From Pseudomonadota bacterium (GTDB lineage: Bacteria; Pseudomonadota; Gammaproteobacteria; Burkholderiales; Gallionellaceae), in assembly GCA_021787435.1 (NCBI GenBank), contig JAJYLY010000004.1, positions 62,001 through 126,000 on the forward strand: 64,000 bases of DNA, written 5' to 3'. The translations under genes were made by a program, and so were the position numbers. Below, in pieces: positions 28,330 through 38,325 of this stretch. Below the pieces are notes generated by a model. It was not told where the DNA came from. It made no database searches and saw only the letters and a program-made list of their open reading frames with translations. The first letter of the stretch is position 1; each line of letters opens with the position of its first letter.

Positions 28330-28354
28330 TCACTAGTCGTTTAGTGGCTAGTGA
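28330..28354. repeat. Hairpin between grpE and dnaK
   Basis: A 7-bp perfect stem TCACTAG/CTAGTGA with an 11-base loop, just downstream of the grpE stop. No T-run follows on the minus strand, so it is more likely an mRNA processing or stability element than a full terminator. Confidence 0.5.
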
Positions 28355-28367
28355 ATAGCGCATTGAA

Positions 28368-28874
28368 TTATTTTCCTTTGGAGACCAGCACGAGTGCAGG
28401 TCGCAGCACGCGGTCGTTCAGTGCATAGCCTTTCTGCATCACGCTCACGACTGTGTTGGCTGGCAGGTCGCTTTCTATCATACTGATCGCCTGGTGTTTG
28501 TGCGGATCGAGCTTTTCACCAACCGGATTGATCTCGGCAATGTTGAATTTTTCAAACACGCTGGAAAGTTGTTTGAGGGTCAGTTCCATGCCGCTCTTGA
28601 AGCTTTCAACGGTTGCAGTCTCAACGGCAAGTCCAGCTTCCAGGCTGTCCTTTACCGCGAGCACTTCATTGGAGAAACGCTCAACCGCAAATTTTTGCGC
28701 CTTGGAGACGTCTTCAGCCGCGCGGCGGCGTATATTTTCGCTTTCCGCCTTCGCATACATCCAAGCGTCATAGTGTTCCTGAGCTTTGCGCTCGGCTGCC
28801 TGCAGCAACTCTTCAGGGCTGGGCATCACTTCGCCCGTGGTGGCTTCAGCGGAATTGTCTTGGTTCTGTTCCAT
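28368..28874 (-). CDS. grpE: Nucleotide exchange factor GrpE
   Basis: A 168-residue co-chaperone that releases ADP from DnaK. It shows a long N-terminal helical region and the C-terminal beta domain with the signature [16 protein letters not shown] and [16 protein letters not shown]. The ATG at 28874 has GGAGA 7 bases upstream; the open frame further upstream covers the heat-shock promoter and is rejected. It heads the grpE-dnaK-dnaJ set; hrcA is not adjacent. Confidence 0.96.
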   Translation of the reverse strand: MEQNQDNSAEATTGEVMPSPEELLQAAERKAQEHYDAWMYAKAESENIRRRAAEDVSKAQKFAVERFSNEVLAVKDSLEAGLAVETATVESFKSGMELTLKQLSSVFEKFNIAEINPVGEKLDPHKHQAISMIESDLPANTVVSVMQKGYALNDRVLRPALVLVSKGK

Positions 28875-28903
28875 ATCGTTCTCCAGAATTCGTGTTTGCA
28901 ACA

Positions 28904-28930
28904 AATTGGGACGTATTTTCAATTTTCAAG
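28904..28930 (-). promoter_or_regulatory. Sigma-32 heat-shock promoter of grpE
   Basis: On the minus strand CTTGAAA (28930-28924), a 13-base spacer, then CCCAATT (28910-28904), matching the sigma-32 pattern. Transcription would start about 20 bases before the grpE ATG. No CIRCE element was seen, in line with sigma-32 rather than HrcA control. Confidence 0.78.
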
Positions 28931-28986
28931 AGGCGTGGTCAATTATGTTGGTTGCTTTAGCAATAGAATGGCAGGAGTGCATTAGA

Positions 28987-30162
28987 ATGCGCGCCGTGTC
29001 TGTCCATTCATCGCATCAAGTGGCCCAAACCAAAAATTACTATTGGCGCATCGCCGGATTCTATTTTTTCTACTACGCCTTCATCGGCATGTTCGCGCCC
29101 TACTGGAGCCTGTATCTCAAGTCGATACACTTCAATGCGGTCGAGATCGGCATGCTGATGTCCGTACAGCCTGTGATGCGCATGCTGGCGCCCAATCTGT
29201 GGGGCTGGCTTGCCGATCACACGGGAAGACGGCGGCTGGTGGTGCAGATTGCAGCCACCCTGAGCGCATTGTTTTATTTGGGGGTGTTTGTGACCATCAG
29301 TTTCTGGGGGATGTTGCTGGTGCTTGGGTTGATGAGTTTTTTCTGGAGTGCTTCCATGCCGCTGGTCGAGGCCACCACGCTGAGTTACCTTGGACCGGAT
29401 GCTGCCCGTTATGGTCGGATACGTTCATGGGGATCGATCGGTTTCATCGTATCGGTGGTGGGTTTGGGCTATGCCTTTGATCATATGTCCATTGCTTGGT
29501 TGCTTTGGGCGGGGCTGACCTGCGAGCTGGGGATACTGGTTTTTTCAAGCCAGATGCCTACAACGGCTGTGCTTGCGCATCACACCGACCATCAGCCCAT
29601 CAGGCAACTGGTATTGCAGCCGCGTGTGCTGGTGCTGTTCGGCGCTTGCTTTCTAATGTCGGCGGCGCATGGTCCTTACTACACTTTCTTTTCCATCTAC
29701 CTGGTAGAGCACGGTTATGCAAAAAGTTCGGTGGGGGAGTTGTGGGCACTGGGCGTGATCTGTGAGATTGCAATGTTTTTTCTAATGCCGAAGATTGCGC
29801 ATCGTTATGGCTACCAGCGCATATTGGTTGCCAGTTTTGCTTTGGCCGTGCTGCGCTTCTTGCTGATAGGTTGGGGTGTGGATTTCCTGGCACTGTTGCT
29901 CATCGCACAGGTGCTGCATGCGGCGACCTTCGGAGCCTATCACGCGTCCTCGATGGGGCTTGTGCATGGACTGTTCAAAGGGCGCCATCAGTCCAGAGGC
30001 CAGGCTATGTTTGGTAGCATCACCTATGGTGCGGGAGGAATGTTCGGCGGTCTGCTCAGCGGACCGATCTGGCAGCATTATGGCGCAAGCCTGCTTTATA
30101 CATTCAGCGCGCTGATGGCGCTGTCAGGATGGCTGCTGCTTGTACTGAAAAAAGACGTATAG
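28987..30162 (+). CDS. Major facilitator (HcaT/LacY-like) transporter
   Basis: A 391-residue inner-membrane protein with about 12 helices, resembling the MFS_1-like family that includes the 3-phenylpropionate permease HcaT (IAGFYFFYYAFIGMFAPYW at helix 1 and LWGWLADHTGRRR in the conserved loop). The substrate is not predictable. The ATG at 28987 has AGGAG about 11 bases upstream. The gene is divergent from grpE with about 110 bp between starts. Confidence 0.82.
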   Translation: MRAVSVHSSHQVAQTKNYYWRIAGFYFFYYAFIGMFAPYWSLYLKSIHFNAVEIGMLMSVQPVMRMLAPNLWGWLADHTGRRRLVVQIAATLSALFYLGVFVTISFWGMLLVLGLMSFFWSASMPLVEATTLSYLGPDAARYGRIRSWGSIGFIVSVVGLGYAFDHMSIAWLLWAGLTCELGILVFSSQMPTTAVLAHHTDHQPIRQLVLQPRVLVLFGACFLMSAAHGPYYTFFSIYLVEHGYAKSSVGELWALGVICEIAMFFLMPKIAHRYGYQRILVASFALAVLRFLLIGWGVDFLALLLIAQVLHAATFGAYHASSMGLVHGLFKGRHQSRGQAMFGSITYGAGGMFGGLLSGPIWQHYGASLLYTFSALMALSGWLLLVLKKDV

Positions 30163-30228
30163 CCGCCACGGATTTATTGGTGATAATATAGACAATGTAT
30201 AGTCGCAACGTACAACAGGAGAAAGCAA

Positions 30229-30792
30229 ATGCTGAACAAATCATTATTGATAGGACTGGCAGGCGGTGCTGTCGCAGCCACTGCGATAGGGGGAATTGCA
30301 AGCTACGAGGTGTCGCATCACAAAGCCGCTCATGCCGATTATGCTGAGGTCGTCAGTGTGCAGCAGATTTTCAAGGATGTCAGAGTAGCGCACAAGGTAT
30401 GCGGAGAGCAGCCTGTTACCCGCGAGGCGCCGGTACGCGATCAGAACCGCATTGCAGGGACGGCGATCGGTGCGGTGCTGGGCGGCATCCTGGGTGATCA
30501 GGTAGGCCGCGGCAATGGCAGTACCGTTGCGGCCATCGCAGGCGCTGCGGCCGGCGGCTATGCGGGCAATACCGTGCAGAAAAACATGCAACAGTCCGAT
30601 CGCCAGACGGTGATGGAAGAGCGTTGCAGGATGGAATATGCCAATGAAAAGCAGTTGCTGGGTTACAACGTGACTTACCATCTGGACGGCAAGGAGCATG
30701 TCGTGCGCATGGATCACGACCCCGGTCCGCGCATACCGATGAAAGACGGTCATCTGGTATTGAACGAAAAGTCTCCTCGCAATCCTTCCTGA
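30229..30792 (+). CDS. Glycine-zipper 2TM envelope protein
   Basis: A 187-residue protein with an N-terminal hydrophobic segment rich in Gly/Ala (LLIGLAGGAVAATAIGGIAS) and a central glycine-zipper stretch (IAGTAIGAVLGGILGDQVG, then AAIAGAAAGGYAGN), as in SlyB/Rickettsia 17-kDa-like proteins. A cysteine pair (KVCGEQ and ERCRME) may form a disulfide in the periplasm. It has AGGAG upstream and is a single gene between the MFS carrier and leuC. Likely an envelope-stability protein; exact role unknown. Confidence 0.78.
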   Translation: MLNKSLLIGLAGGAVAATAIGGIASYEVSHHKAAHADYAEVVSVQQIFKDVRVAHKVCGEQPVTREAPVRDQNRIAGTAIGAVLGGILGDQVGRGNGSTVAAIAGAAAGGYAGNTVQKNMQQSDRQTVMEERCRMEYANEKQLLGYNVTYHLDGKEHVVRMDHDPGPRIPMKDGHLVLNEKSPRNPS

Positions 30793-30875
30793 GTTAAGTC
30801 TTCCCGGCTGCTAAATTGTGACGATTGTGTCATAATGCCACGCTCTCAAAGTAGGGTATCTGCTAGGCTAAGACT

Positions 30876-32276
30876 ATGGGCGAACAAACGCTTTACGACA
30901 AACTCTGGAATTCACATCTGGTGCGGCAGGATGAGGATGGCACCGCGCTGATCTACATCGACCGCCAGTTGGTTCACGAAGTGACCAGCCCGCAGGCTTT
31001 CGAAGGCCTGCGGCTGGCCGGACGCAGGCCCTGGCGCACGGCGTCGATGCTGGCCGTGCCTGATCACAATGTGCCGACAACCCATCGCTCTGCAGGCATT
31101 GCCGACCCGATCTCGCGCATACAGGTCGAGACGCTGGATGCCAACTGTGTCGAATTCGGTGTTACCGAATTCAAGATGAACGACATACGCCAGGGCATCG
31201 TGCATGTGATCGGTCCCGAACAGGGCGCGACCTTGCCTGGCATGACCGTGGTGTGCGGCGATTCCCACACCAGTACGCATGGCGCATTCGCGGCGCTGGC
31301 TCATGGCATAGGCACCTCGGAAGTCGAGCATGTGATGGCGACGCAATGCTTGGTGGCAAAAAAGTCGCGTGCAATGGAAGTGCGTATAGAGGGAGAGCTC
31401 GCGCATGGCGTGACGGCCAAGGACATTGCACTGGCCGTGATCGGCAAGATAGGTACCGCAGGCGGCACTGGCTATGCGATCGAGTTCACCGGCAGTGCCG
31501 TGCGTGCGCTTTCCATGGAGGCGCGCATGACTCTTTGCAACATGGCGATCGAGGCGGGTGCGCGCGCAGGTATGGTTGCTGCGGATGAAACCACCTTTGC
31601 CTACCTTAAGGGACGTCCGTTTGCGCCGCAGGGGGAAATGTGGGACAGGGCCGTGGAGCAGTGGCGCAACCTGAAGAGCGATCAGGGTGCGGTGTTCGAC
31701 GCTGTCGTTGTGCTGGATGCTGCAAGCATACGCCCGCAGGTCACTTGGGGAACTTCACCGGAAATGGTGGTGGCGATCGACGGCTTTGTGCCGGATCCTG
31801 CTTTGATGAGTGCAGACAAGCGCGAGGGGGTCGAACGCGCGCTGGCCTATATGGGCCTGAAGGCGAATACGCCCATCACCGAGATCGCAATCGACAAGGT
31901 GTTCATCGGTTCATGCACCAACGCGCGCATCGAAGACATGCGCGCGGCGGCGGCTGTTGCGCGTGGCAAGAAGATTGCGCCAAATGTGAAGCAGGCTCTG
32001 GTCGTGCCTGGCTCGGGGCTTGTAAAGCGTCAGGCCGAGCAAGAAGGGCTGGATAGGATATTCATGGATGCGGGTTTTGAATGGCGTGATCCTGGCTGTT
32101 CGATGTGCCTTGCGATGAATGATGACAAGCTTTCCGCTGGCGAGCGCTGTGCGTCGACCTCCAATCGCAATTTCGAGGGGCGTCAGGGGCAGGGTGGACG
32201 CACACATCTGGTCAGTCCTGAAATGGCTGCAGCCGCAGCCATCGCAGGACACTTTGTCGATGTGAGCAAATTGTGA
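30876..32276 (+). CDS. leuC: 3-isopropylmalate dehydratase, large subunit
   Basis: A 466-residue aconitase-family enzyme that, with LeuD, isomerises 2- to 3-isopropylmalate in leucine synthesis. The [4Fe-4S] ligands are visible in [14 protein letters not shown] and [23 protein letters not shown] and [12 protein letters not shown] are substrate-region signatures. The ATG at 30876 gives [11 protein letters not shown], the standard start. It begins the leuC-(small gene)-leuD-leuB-asd group. Confidence 0.97.
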   Translation: MGEQTLYDKLWNSHLVRQDEDGTALIYIDRQLVHEVTSPQAFEGLRLAGRRPWRTASMLAVPDHNVPTTHRSAGIADPISRIQVETLDANCVEFGVTEFKMNDIRQGIVHVIGPEQGATLPGMTVVCGDSHTSTHGAFAALAHGIGTSEVEHVMATQCLVAKKSRAMEVRIEGELAHGVTAKDIALAVIGKIGTAGGTGYAIEFTGSAVRALSMEARMTLCNMAIEAGARAGMVAADETTFAYLKGRPFAPQGEMWDRAVEQWRNLKSDQGAVFDAVVVLDAASIRPQVTWGTSPEMVVAIDGFVPDPALMSADKREGVERALAYMGLKANTPITEIAIDKVFIGSCTNARIEDMRAAAAVARGKKIAPNVKQALVVPGSGLVKRQAEQEGLDRIFMDAGFEWRDPGCSMCLAMNDDKLSAGERCASTSNRNFEGRQGQGGRTHLVSPEMAAAAAIAGHFVDVSKL

Positions 32277-32287
32277 AGGAAAAAATC

Positions 32288-32554
32288 ATGAAGAATATTT
32301 TGATTTTACTGGCGACACTGTTGGTCTGCGCACCTGTATTTGCCGATGAAAGCATACCCGCGAAGGTGGGCGATGCGGTCAAGAGAGGCGGCGAGGCGGC
32401 GGGGCACGGCATCGAGAAGGCGGCCGACGCGACAGGTCATGGCATCCAGAAGGGCGGAGAGGCTACCGTCAAGGGATTGGAGACGGCGGGTCACTGGGTG
32501 GAAAAAAAGCTGCATGCGGCCGATGGAAATGCGAAGGATGCCGAGTCAAAATGA
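32288..32554 (+). CDS. Small exported repeat protein between leuC and leuD
   Basis: An 88-residue protein with a Sec signal peptide ([19 protein letters not shown]) and a mature part built of 10-12-residue imperfect repeats around [22 protein letters not shown] and [10 protein letters not shown], ending in a lysine-rich helix. AAGGA lies 7 bases before the ATG at 32288. Its last four bases overlap the leuD start (ATGA). The repeats predict an amphipathic helix, perhaps membrane-active; entericidin-like lipoproteins are smaller and have a lipobox, which is absent. Function unknown. Confidence 0.75.
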   Translation: MKNILILLATLLVCAPVFADESIPAKVGDAVKRGGEAAGHGIEKAADATGHGIQKGGEATVKGLETAGHWVEKKLHAADGNAKDAESK

Positions 32555-33183
32555 AAAAATTCATCAAGCTGGATGCGCTGGTCGTTCCTCTTGACCGCAG
32601 CAATGTGGACACGGATGCGATCATTCCGAAACAGTTCTTGAAATCCATCAAGCGCTCGGGATTTGGCCCCAATGCGTTCGATGAGTGGCGCTATCTGGAT
32701 CACGGCGAACCGGATATGGATAATTCCAAGCGGCCCTTGAATCCTAATTTCGTATTGAACCAGGCACGTTATCAGGGTGCGCAGATTCTCCTAGCGCGGG
32801 AAAATTTCGGTTGCGGCAGCTCGCGCGAGCACGCGCCGTGGGCGCTCGAGGATTATGGTTTTCGCGCGATCATCGCGCCCAGTTTTGCCGATATATTCTT
32901 CAATAACTGTTTCAAGAACGGCCTGTTGCCAATTAAATTGGATGCGGAAAAAGTAGATGCACTGTTTCGTGCAGTCGAGGCGCACGAGGGTTACAGGCTT
33001 GCAATTGATCTTGAAAAGCAGGCGATTACCACACCCGATGGCCAGGTATATCCCTTTGCAATCGATGCATTTCGCAAGCATTGCCTGCTGAATGGGCTGG
33101 ATGACATAGGCTTGACCCTGCAGCATGTGGATGAGATCGCTGCATTTGAAAAGCGGCATCTGGCTGCGCAGCCTTGGTTGTGA
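32551..33183 (+). CDS. leuD: 3-isopropylmalate dehydratase, small subunit
   Basis: A 210-residue swivelling-domain partner of LeuC. The signatures [15 protein letters not shown] and [15 protein letters not shown] are present, with full normal length. The start overlaps the preceding small gene by four bases, so translation is coupled. A 98-bp gap to leuB contains degenerate repeats. Confidence 0.97.
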   Translation: MKKFIKLDALVVPLDRSNVDTDAIIPKQFLKSIKRSGFGPNAFDEWRYLDHGEPDMDNSKRPLNPNFVLNQARYQGAQILLARENFGCGSSREHAPWALEDYGFRAIIAPSFADIFFNNCFKNGLLPIKLDAEKVDALFRAVEAHEGYRLAIDLEKQAITTPDGQVYPFAIDAFRKHCLLNGLDDIGLTLQHVDEIAAFEKRHLAAQPWL

Positions 33184-33281
33184 AATAGTAAAAGTGGTGA
33201 ATGGTAAGTAGTGTCTGGTTTTTCACGCATAACTCATTGCTACCCACTTTCTAGTCTTTAAGGATTTTAGGATATTGAGAA

Positions 33282-34346
33282 ATGAAAATAGCAATACTGC
33301 CGGGTGACGGCATAGGCCCCGAGATTGTCGCGCAGGCCGCAAAGGTGTTGGAAGTATTGAGGCGCGACGGTCTGAAGATAGAGATGGAATACGGGCATAT
33401 CGGCGGTGCGGGATATGATGCGGCAGGGGATCCTTTTCCCAAGGAGACAGAAGAGCTGGCTAGGACATGCGATGCGGTGTTGTTGGGTGCGGTGGGCGGT
33501 TATCAATATGACAATCTGCCGCGCCCGATGAGGCCGGAACAGGGTTTGCTGCGGATACGTAAAGGGCTGGGTCTGTTTGCCAATTTGCGTCCTGCCCTTG
33601 TGTATCCAGAACTTGTGAACTCATCTACTCTGAAGCCTGAGCTGGTATCGGGACTTGACATCATGATTCTGAGAGAGCTCACCGGCGACATCTATTTCGG
33701 CCAGCCGCGCGGCATCAAAACACTTGAAAACGGAGAGCGGCAGGGCTTTGACACCATGCACTATTCCGAGTCCGAGATCAGGCGCGTGGCCCATGTCGGA
33801 TTCAAGAGCGCGATGAAGCGCAGCAAGAAACTCTGTTCGGTGGACAAGGCCAACGTGCTGGACACCAGCATGCTCTGGCGCGAGATTGTGACCGATGTGG
33901 CGCGCGAATATTCAGAAGTGGAACTGTCTCACATGTATGTGGACAACGCGGCGATGCAGTTGGTGCGCGCACCCAAACAGTTTGACGTGATTTTGACCGG
34001 GAATATGTTTGGTGATATTTTGTCCGACGAAGCTTCGATGCTGACGGGCTCGATCGGCATGTTGCCTTCCGCATCGTTGGATGAAAACAACAAGGGCTTG
34101 TACGAACCCTGCCATGGCTCTGCGCCGGATATTGCGGGGCAGGATGTCGCCAATCCGTTGGCGACGATTCTGTCTGTTGCGATGATGATGCGCTATACCT
34201 TTTCTAGCGAGACTGCCGCGCAACGTATCGAAGCCGCTGTGCGTTCCGTGTTGCGGCAAGGGTTGCGTACGGCTGACATTTTTGAGACAGGCATGCAGAA
34301 GACAGGCTGCGCCGCGATGGGTGATGCTGTTGTCGCTGCACTCTAA
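33282..34346 (+). CDS. leuB: 3-isopropylmalate dehydrogenase
   Basis: A 354-residue NAD-dependent beta-decarboxylating dehydrogenase of leucine synthesis. It starts [16 protein letters not shown] and includes [15 protein letters not shown] and [14 protein letters not shown], the metal/substrate-site signature of the isocitrate/isopropylmalate family. Normal length. AGGAT-type sequence lies upstream of the ATG. A hairpin follows before asd. Confidence 0.97.
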   Translation: MKIAILPGDGIGPEIVAQAAKVLEVLRRDGLKIEMEYGHIGGAGYDAAGDPFPKETEELARTCDAVLLGAVGGYQYDNLPRPMRPEQGLLRIRKGLGLFANLRPALVYPELVNSSTLKPELVSGLDIMILRELTGDIYFGQPRGIKTLENGERQGFDTMHYSESEIRRVAHVGFKSAMKRSKKLCSVDKANVLDTSMLWREIVTDVAREYSEVELSHMYVDNAAMQLVRAPKQFDVILTGNMFGDILSDEASMLTGSIGMLPSASLDENNKGLYEPCHGSAPDIAGQDVANPLATILSVAMMMRYTFSSETAAQRIEAAVRSVLRQGLRTADIFETGMQKTGCAAMGDAVVAAL

Positions 34347-34354
34347 GCTAGTAA

Positions 34355-34398
34355 CTTGTGGTTGGTAGCAGGTTGGGCTGCTGGCTTCGAGCCACAAG
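34355..34398. repeat. Nested hairpin between leuB and asd
   Basis: An outer 7-bp stem CTTGTGG (34355-34361) with CCACAAG (34392-34398) encloses an inner 5-bp stem AGCAG/CTGCT (34367-34371 and 34378-34382). There is no T-run, so its role is more likely mRNA processing than termination. Confidence 0.45.
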
Positions 34399-34432
34399 CT
34401 GTATTTATTTTGAGTTTAAGGAATAAGGAAAC

Positions 34433-35455
34433 ATGGGCAAGCAATACGATGTGTGCATATTAGGCGCAACAGGTGCAGTTGGCGAAGCGATGCTGGCGAT
34501 TCTTGAGGAGCGCAAGTTTCCGGTTCGAAATCTTTACCTTTTGGCTTCCAGTCGTTCAGCTGGCAGCAAGATTTCGTTCTCCGGCAAAGAGCTCACTGTG
34601 CTGGATGTGGAAGGCTTTGATTTTTCCAAGACGCAGATCGGTCTGTTTTCGGCAGGCGGCAGTGTGTCCGAAAAGTATGCGCCGATTGCAGCCCGTGCAG
34701 GCTGTGTGGTGATCGACAATACCGCGCATTTTCGATACGACCGGGATATCCCTCTGGTAGTGCCTGAAGTGAACCCCCATGCCATCGCGCAATACAAGAA
34801 TCGCGGCATTATCGCCAATCCGAACTGTTCGACCATACAGATGCTGGTAGCCTTGAAGCCCATCCGCGATGCGGTGGGCATTGCGCGAATTAATGTGGCA
34901 ACGTATCAGGCAGTGTCCGGAACGGGCAAAGAAGCGATCGATGAGCTGACAGAACAAACTCGCGCGCTGTTCAACTCGCAGGAGGCGAAAGTGGAAGTCT
35001 ATCCGAAACGCATCGCGTTTAACGTGTTGCCTCAGATCGACGTTTTCATGGAAAACGGTTATACGAAAGAAGAGATGAAGATGGTCTGGGAAACCCAGAA
35101 AATCATGGAAGACGACACGATACTGGTAAACCCGACTGCGGTGCGGGTGCCGGTGTATTACGGGCACTCGGAAGCCGTGCACATAGAAACTAAGAAGAAG
35201 ATCACGGCCGTCGAGGCGCGCGCCTTGCTGGCAAAAGCGCCGGGTGTGGAAGTGATCGATGAACGCGTGCCCGGAGGATGGCCGACGGCTATCGAGGCCG
35301 CGGGCAAGGATGCGACTTATGTTGGGCGCATACGCGAGGATGTATCGCATCCCCTGGGTCTGGACATGTGGGTCGTGAGCGACAATGTGCGCAAGGGTGC
35401 TGCTTTGAACAGCATACAGATTGCAGAAATTCTGATTGCCGAATATCTGAATTAG
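34433..35455 (+). CDS. asd: Aspartate-semialdehyde dehydrogenase
   Basis: A 340-residue NADP-dependent enzyme at the branch point to lysine, methionine, threonine and diaminopimelate. The Rossmann start VCILGATGAVGEAM and the catalytic NPNCSTIQM (Cys132) are clear. It shows the expected gene order before fimV. The ribosome site is AAGGAAT about 6 bases upstream of the ATG. Confidence 0.97.
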   Translation: MGKQYDVCILGATGAVGEAMLAILEERKFPVRNLYLLASSRSAGSKISFSGKELTVLDVEGFDFSKTQIGLFSAGGSVSEKYAPIAARAGCVVIDNTAHFRYDRDIPLVVPEVNPHAIAQYKNRGIIANPNCSTIQMLVALKPIRDAVGIARINVATYQAVSGTGKEAIDELTEQTRALFNSQEAKVEVYPKRIAFNVLPQIDVFMENGYTKEEMKMVWETQKIMEDDTILVNPTAVRVPVYYGHSEAVHIETKKKITAVEARALLAKAPGVEVIDERVPGGWPTAIEAAGKDATYVGRIREDVSHPLGLDMWVVSDNVRKGAALNSIQIAEILIAEYLN

Positions 35456-35560
35456 TTGCCATTTGTCTGGATTATGCCTTTTTGTCTGGTGGACTGGCTT
35501 GATTTTGCAGGCTTCTTGATGTTACTTTTGTCGTTCAATAAATAAAGCGAGGCAAGTACT

Positions 35561-38308
35561 GTGCGAAAAACATTGGTGAAACGACCCGATTTACCAAAAG
35601 CTGCACCTGACCACTCAAAATTTGAGATGGACAATCAATTCACGAGTTTTCCTGCAAACATGCCACACAAGTTGCTGCAAATAGTTGGAGTCACTGCTGG
35701 TCTTACGCTTAGCGCCTGGGGATATGCCGCCGGATTGGGTGGCATCAATGTGGAAACAAGCCTGGGGCAACCGCTCAAGGCAGAGATCGAGCTCACCGAT
35801 GTGACCAAATCGGACAAGCAGGGTCTAGTTGCTCGGCTTGCTTCACCTGAAAACTATAAGAATGCCGGCCTGGATTATCCCTATGGCATCAAATATAACT
35901 TCAAGATTGAATATCGCGCCGATGGACAGGCTTATATCAGGCTTTCCAGCAGCCAGGCGATCAACGATCCTTTCGTCAGCCTGCTAGTCGAGCTTACATG
36001 GGCATCGGGCAAGCTGGTGCGTGAATATACCTTCCTGCTTGACCCGCCGGGATATGTCCCCGAGCAACCCAAGGAAGCGCAGGTGCAGCCCGTGGCACCA
36101 GTGGCACCAGCCGTGAAGACGGAGAAGCTCGAAGCGCCAAGTGCTCCAGCTCCGGCTGAAAAACCCGTGATGCCACAAGCAAAGCCGGCACCAAGATATG
36201 CTGCGCCAGTTAAACAGATCGAGTCCCGGTCAGGCAACGCGATCATCGTTAAAAGCGGTGATACGCTGGACAGGATAGCGTCCCGCGTCAAGCCGCAGGA
36301 GGTGAGTCTCGAACGTATGCTGGTGGCTCTTTACCGCGCCAATACCGATCAGTTTGACGGTAAAAACATGAACCGGATCCGGACAGGGAAAATCCTGAAT
36401 GTTCCGGACAGAAATTCGCTTGCAAACCTGTCTCAGGCCGAAGCCGTCCAGGAAATTCATGCTCAGGCGGAAGATTGGAATGCATATCGCCAGAAGCTTG
36501 CAGGCGCTGCATCGGCAAGCCGGCATGAGGGTGGCGGCCAGGTCGTCAAAGGCAAGATCACGAGCGCCGACAAGGCGCCCGTAGCCAGCGAATCCGCCAA
36601 GGAAGTCCTGCGTCTGTCCAAGGGTGAGGCGCCAGGCGACAAGTCGGAAGCGGCAGGAAAATCCAAATCGGCGCAGAAAAATGCTGCCGCAGAAGAAGAA
36701 ATTGCAAAAGCCAAGGCGGTTGAAGATGAAAAGGCGCGCGCAGCGCTGTTGGAAAAAAATCTTCAGGACATGAAGCGTCTGGCAGAACTCAAGTCTGAGG
36801 CCGCTGCGGCGGCAAGCAAACTCGCAGCAGTAAGTAGCGTAGCGCCTGCGAGTGCCATACAGCCGGCAAGCGCGGTTACACCGGCAAGCGCGGTTACACC
36901 GGCAAGCGCGGTTACACCGGCAAGCGCGGTTACACCGGCAAGCGCGGTTACACCGGCAAGCGCGGTTACACCGGCAAGCGCGGTTACACCGGCAAGCGCG
37001 GTTACATCTGCAAGTGCAGTCAAACCAGCCAAACCGGTCAAAACGGTCAAACCGGCAGTCGTAGAAGAGCCATCGCTGATGGATCAGCTTTTGGCTTCTC
37101 CTCTTTACATGGGCATAGGGGCTGCTTTGCTGGTTGCGTTAGGTGCCATGGGTATTGCCGCTGGCCGGCGCAAGAAGGCAGTAGCACTTCAGCCTAGCGA
37201 AGATGTCGGCGCGATCACCACTCAGCTGACCAACCCCGTCGCACCGTCCACGGATACGGGTGATTTCAGCGAGCCTGCTGTTTATGAAGAGGAAGCGGTT
37301 CATCAGCCCGATGATGTGGATCCGATCAGCGAGGCTGATCTGTTCCTCAATTTTGGCCGTGATGAACAGGCCGAGGAGGTGTTGAAGGATGCCTTGCAAC
37401 ACTCGCCTGACAATCATCAGCTGCATCTGAAACTGCTGGGCATTTACGCCAATCGTCAGGATGCGGCAGCATTCGAAAACATCGCTCGGATGTTGCGGGA
37501 TACGGGTGATAGTGAAGCAATACAGCAGGCGGAAACTCTGGGGCAGAAATTACTCAAGGTAGCACCTCAACATGAGGAAGAAGCCAGGCTTGAAGACACG
37601 GACAGCGCAACACAGCTGATTCCGGCGCTCAATGAGATGGAAGCGACTTCGGTGACAACCGGTGATGAACATGAAACTTTGGCTGATGAACGCGAGGAGC
37701 CTGGAGCGATAGATTTCAATGTGACGCAGCCGACACTTCATTCGATGGCGGATTTCGAGGTGCCACTATCTGTCCAGAGAGGTGTGACGGATATGGATGT
37801 GACAAGCATCATGTCGCAGGGTGGAATGGATTTTAACGAGACATCAAATGATCATATGTCAGGCATTCCGCTGGATTTTGATATCTCTGCCAAACAGCCG
37901 GAGCAACACAAGGATGAGGCATTGCCGGTACTTGATGACTTGATTTTCGATGTGACTTCTTCTCCGTTGGTAAAGGCAGCTGCGGAATTCCCTGTTAAAG
38001 AAGCTTTAGCCGAGGATAATGAATTCATGCTGGACTTCCCAATGGAGGAAGATCAGGTCAAAACGCCGCCGGCAATTGATCTTTCAGATATCAATCTGGA
38101 TATGAACGAATCGGTTGAAACGGCTGAAATAGTCGAAGGCGAACACAACGAGCATTGGCACGAAGTTGCCACCAAGCTCGATTTGGCTAAGGCGTATCAG
38201 GAGATGGGAGATGAAGTCGGTGCGCGTGAAATTCTCGATGAAGTCATGCAGGAAGGCGATAAGGCTCAACAGCAGGAAGCCAGGTTGCTTATCAATCAAC
38301 TTGGCTGA
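35561..38308 (+). CDS. fimV: FimV-family peptidoglycan-binding polarity protein
   Basis: A 915-residue inner-membrane hub protein of the FimV/HubP type, linked to type IV pilus assembly, twitching and cell polarity. A signal-like helix (near 35-55) precedes the FimV N-domain (GLGGINVETSLGQPLKAEIEL). Next come a LysM-like domain (GDTLDRIASRV, about 225-283), Ala/Pro/Lys-rich spacers including a perfect 18-bp minisatellite, a membrane helix (near 510-530), an acidic linker, and a C-terminal FimV TPR motif (DLAKAYQEMGDEVGARE). A GTG at 35561 has GAGG 8 bases upstream; an ATG at 35627 is the alternative. Confidence 0.92.
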   Translation: MRKTLVKRPDLPKAAPDHSKFEMDNQFTSFPANMPHKLLQIVGVTAGLTLSAWGYAAGLGGINVETSLGQPLKAEIELTDVTKSDKQGLVARLASPENYKNAGLDYPYGIKYNFKIEYRADGQAYIRLSSSQAINDPFVSLLVELTWASGKLVREYTFLLDPPGYVPEQPKEAQVQPVAPVAPAVKTEKLEAPSAPAPAEKPVMPQAKPAPRYAAPVKQIESRSGNAIIVKSGDTLDRIASRVKPQEVSLERMLVALYRANTDQFDGKNMNRIRTGKILNVPDRNSLANLSQAEAVQEIHAQAEDWNAYRQKLAGAASASRHEGGGQVVKGKITSADKAPVASESAKEVLRLSKGEAPGDKSEAAGKSKSAQKNAAAEEEIAKAKAVEDEKARAALLEKNLQDMKRLAELKSEAAAAASKLAAVSSVAPASAIQPASAVTPASAVTPASAVTPASAVTPASAVTPASAVTPASAVTPASAVTSASAVKPAKPVKTVKPAVVEEPSLMDQLLASPLYMGIGAALLVALGAMGIAAGRRKKAVALQPSEDVGAITTQLTNPVAPSTDTGDFSEPAVYEEEAVHQPDDVDPISEADLFLNFGRDEQAEEVLKDALQHSPDNHQLHLKLLGIYANRQDAAAFENIARMLRDTGDSEAIQQAETLGQKLLKVAPQHEEEARLEDTDSATQLIPALNEMEATSVTTGDEHETLADEREEPGAIDFNVTQPTLHSMADFEVPLSVQRGVTDMDVTSIMSQGGMDFNETSNDHMSGIPLDFDISAKQPEQHKDEALPVLDDLIFDVTSSPLVKAAAEFPVKEALAEDNEFMLDFPMEEDQVKTPPAIDLSDINLDMNESVETAEIVEGEHNEHWHEVATKLDLAKAYQEMGDEVGAREILDEVMQEGDKAQQQEARLLINQLG
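36863..37006. repeat. Perfect 18-bp minisatellite in fimV (8 copies)
   Basis: Eight identical tandem copies of CCGGCAAGCGCGGTTACA, each encoding Pro-Ala-Ser-Ala-Val-Thr, followed by one degenerate copy (to about 37024). The unit length is a multiple of three, so copy-number change keeps the frame. Perfect identity means recent expansion. Confidence 0.97.
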
Positions 38309-38325
38309 TCCGATCCTTCAACTTG

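Noticed and set aside
36763..37050. Antisense repeat ORF with ALAGVT units, and the idea of a CRISPR array
   Set aside because: It is the mirror of the fimV minisatellite; the 18-bp units are directly adjacent with no spacers, so it is not CRISPR.
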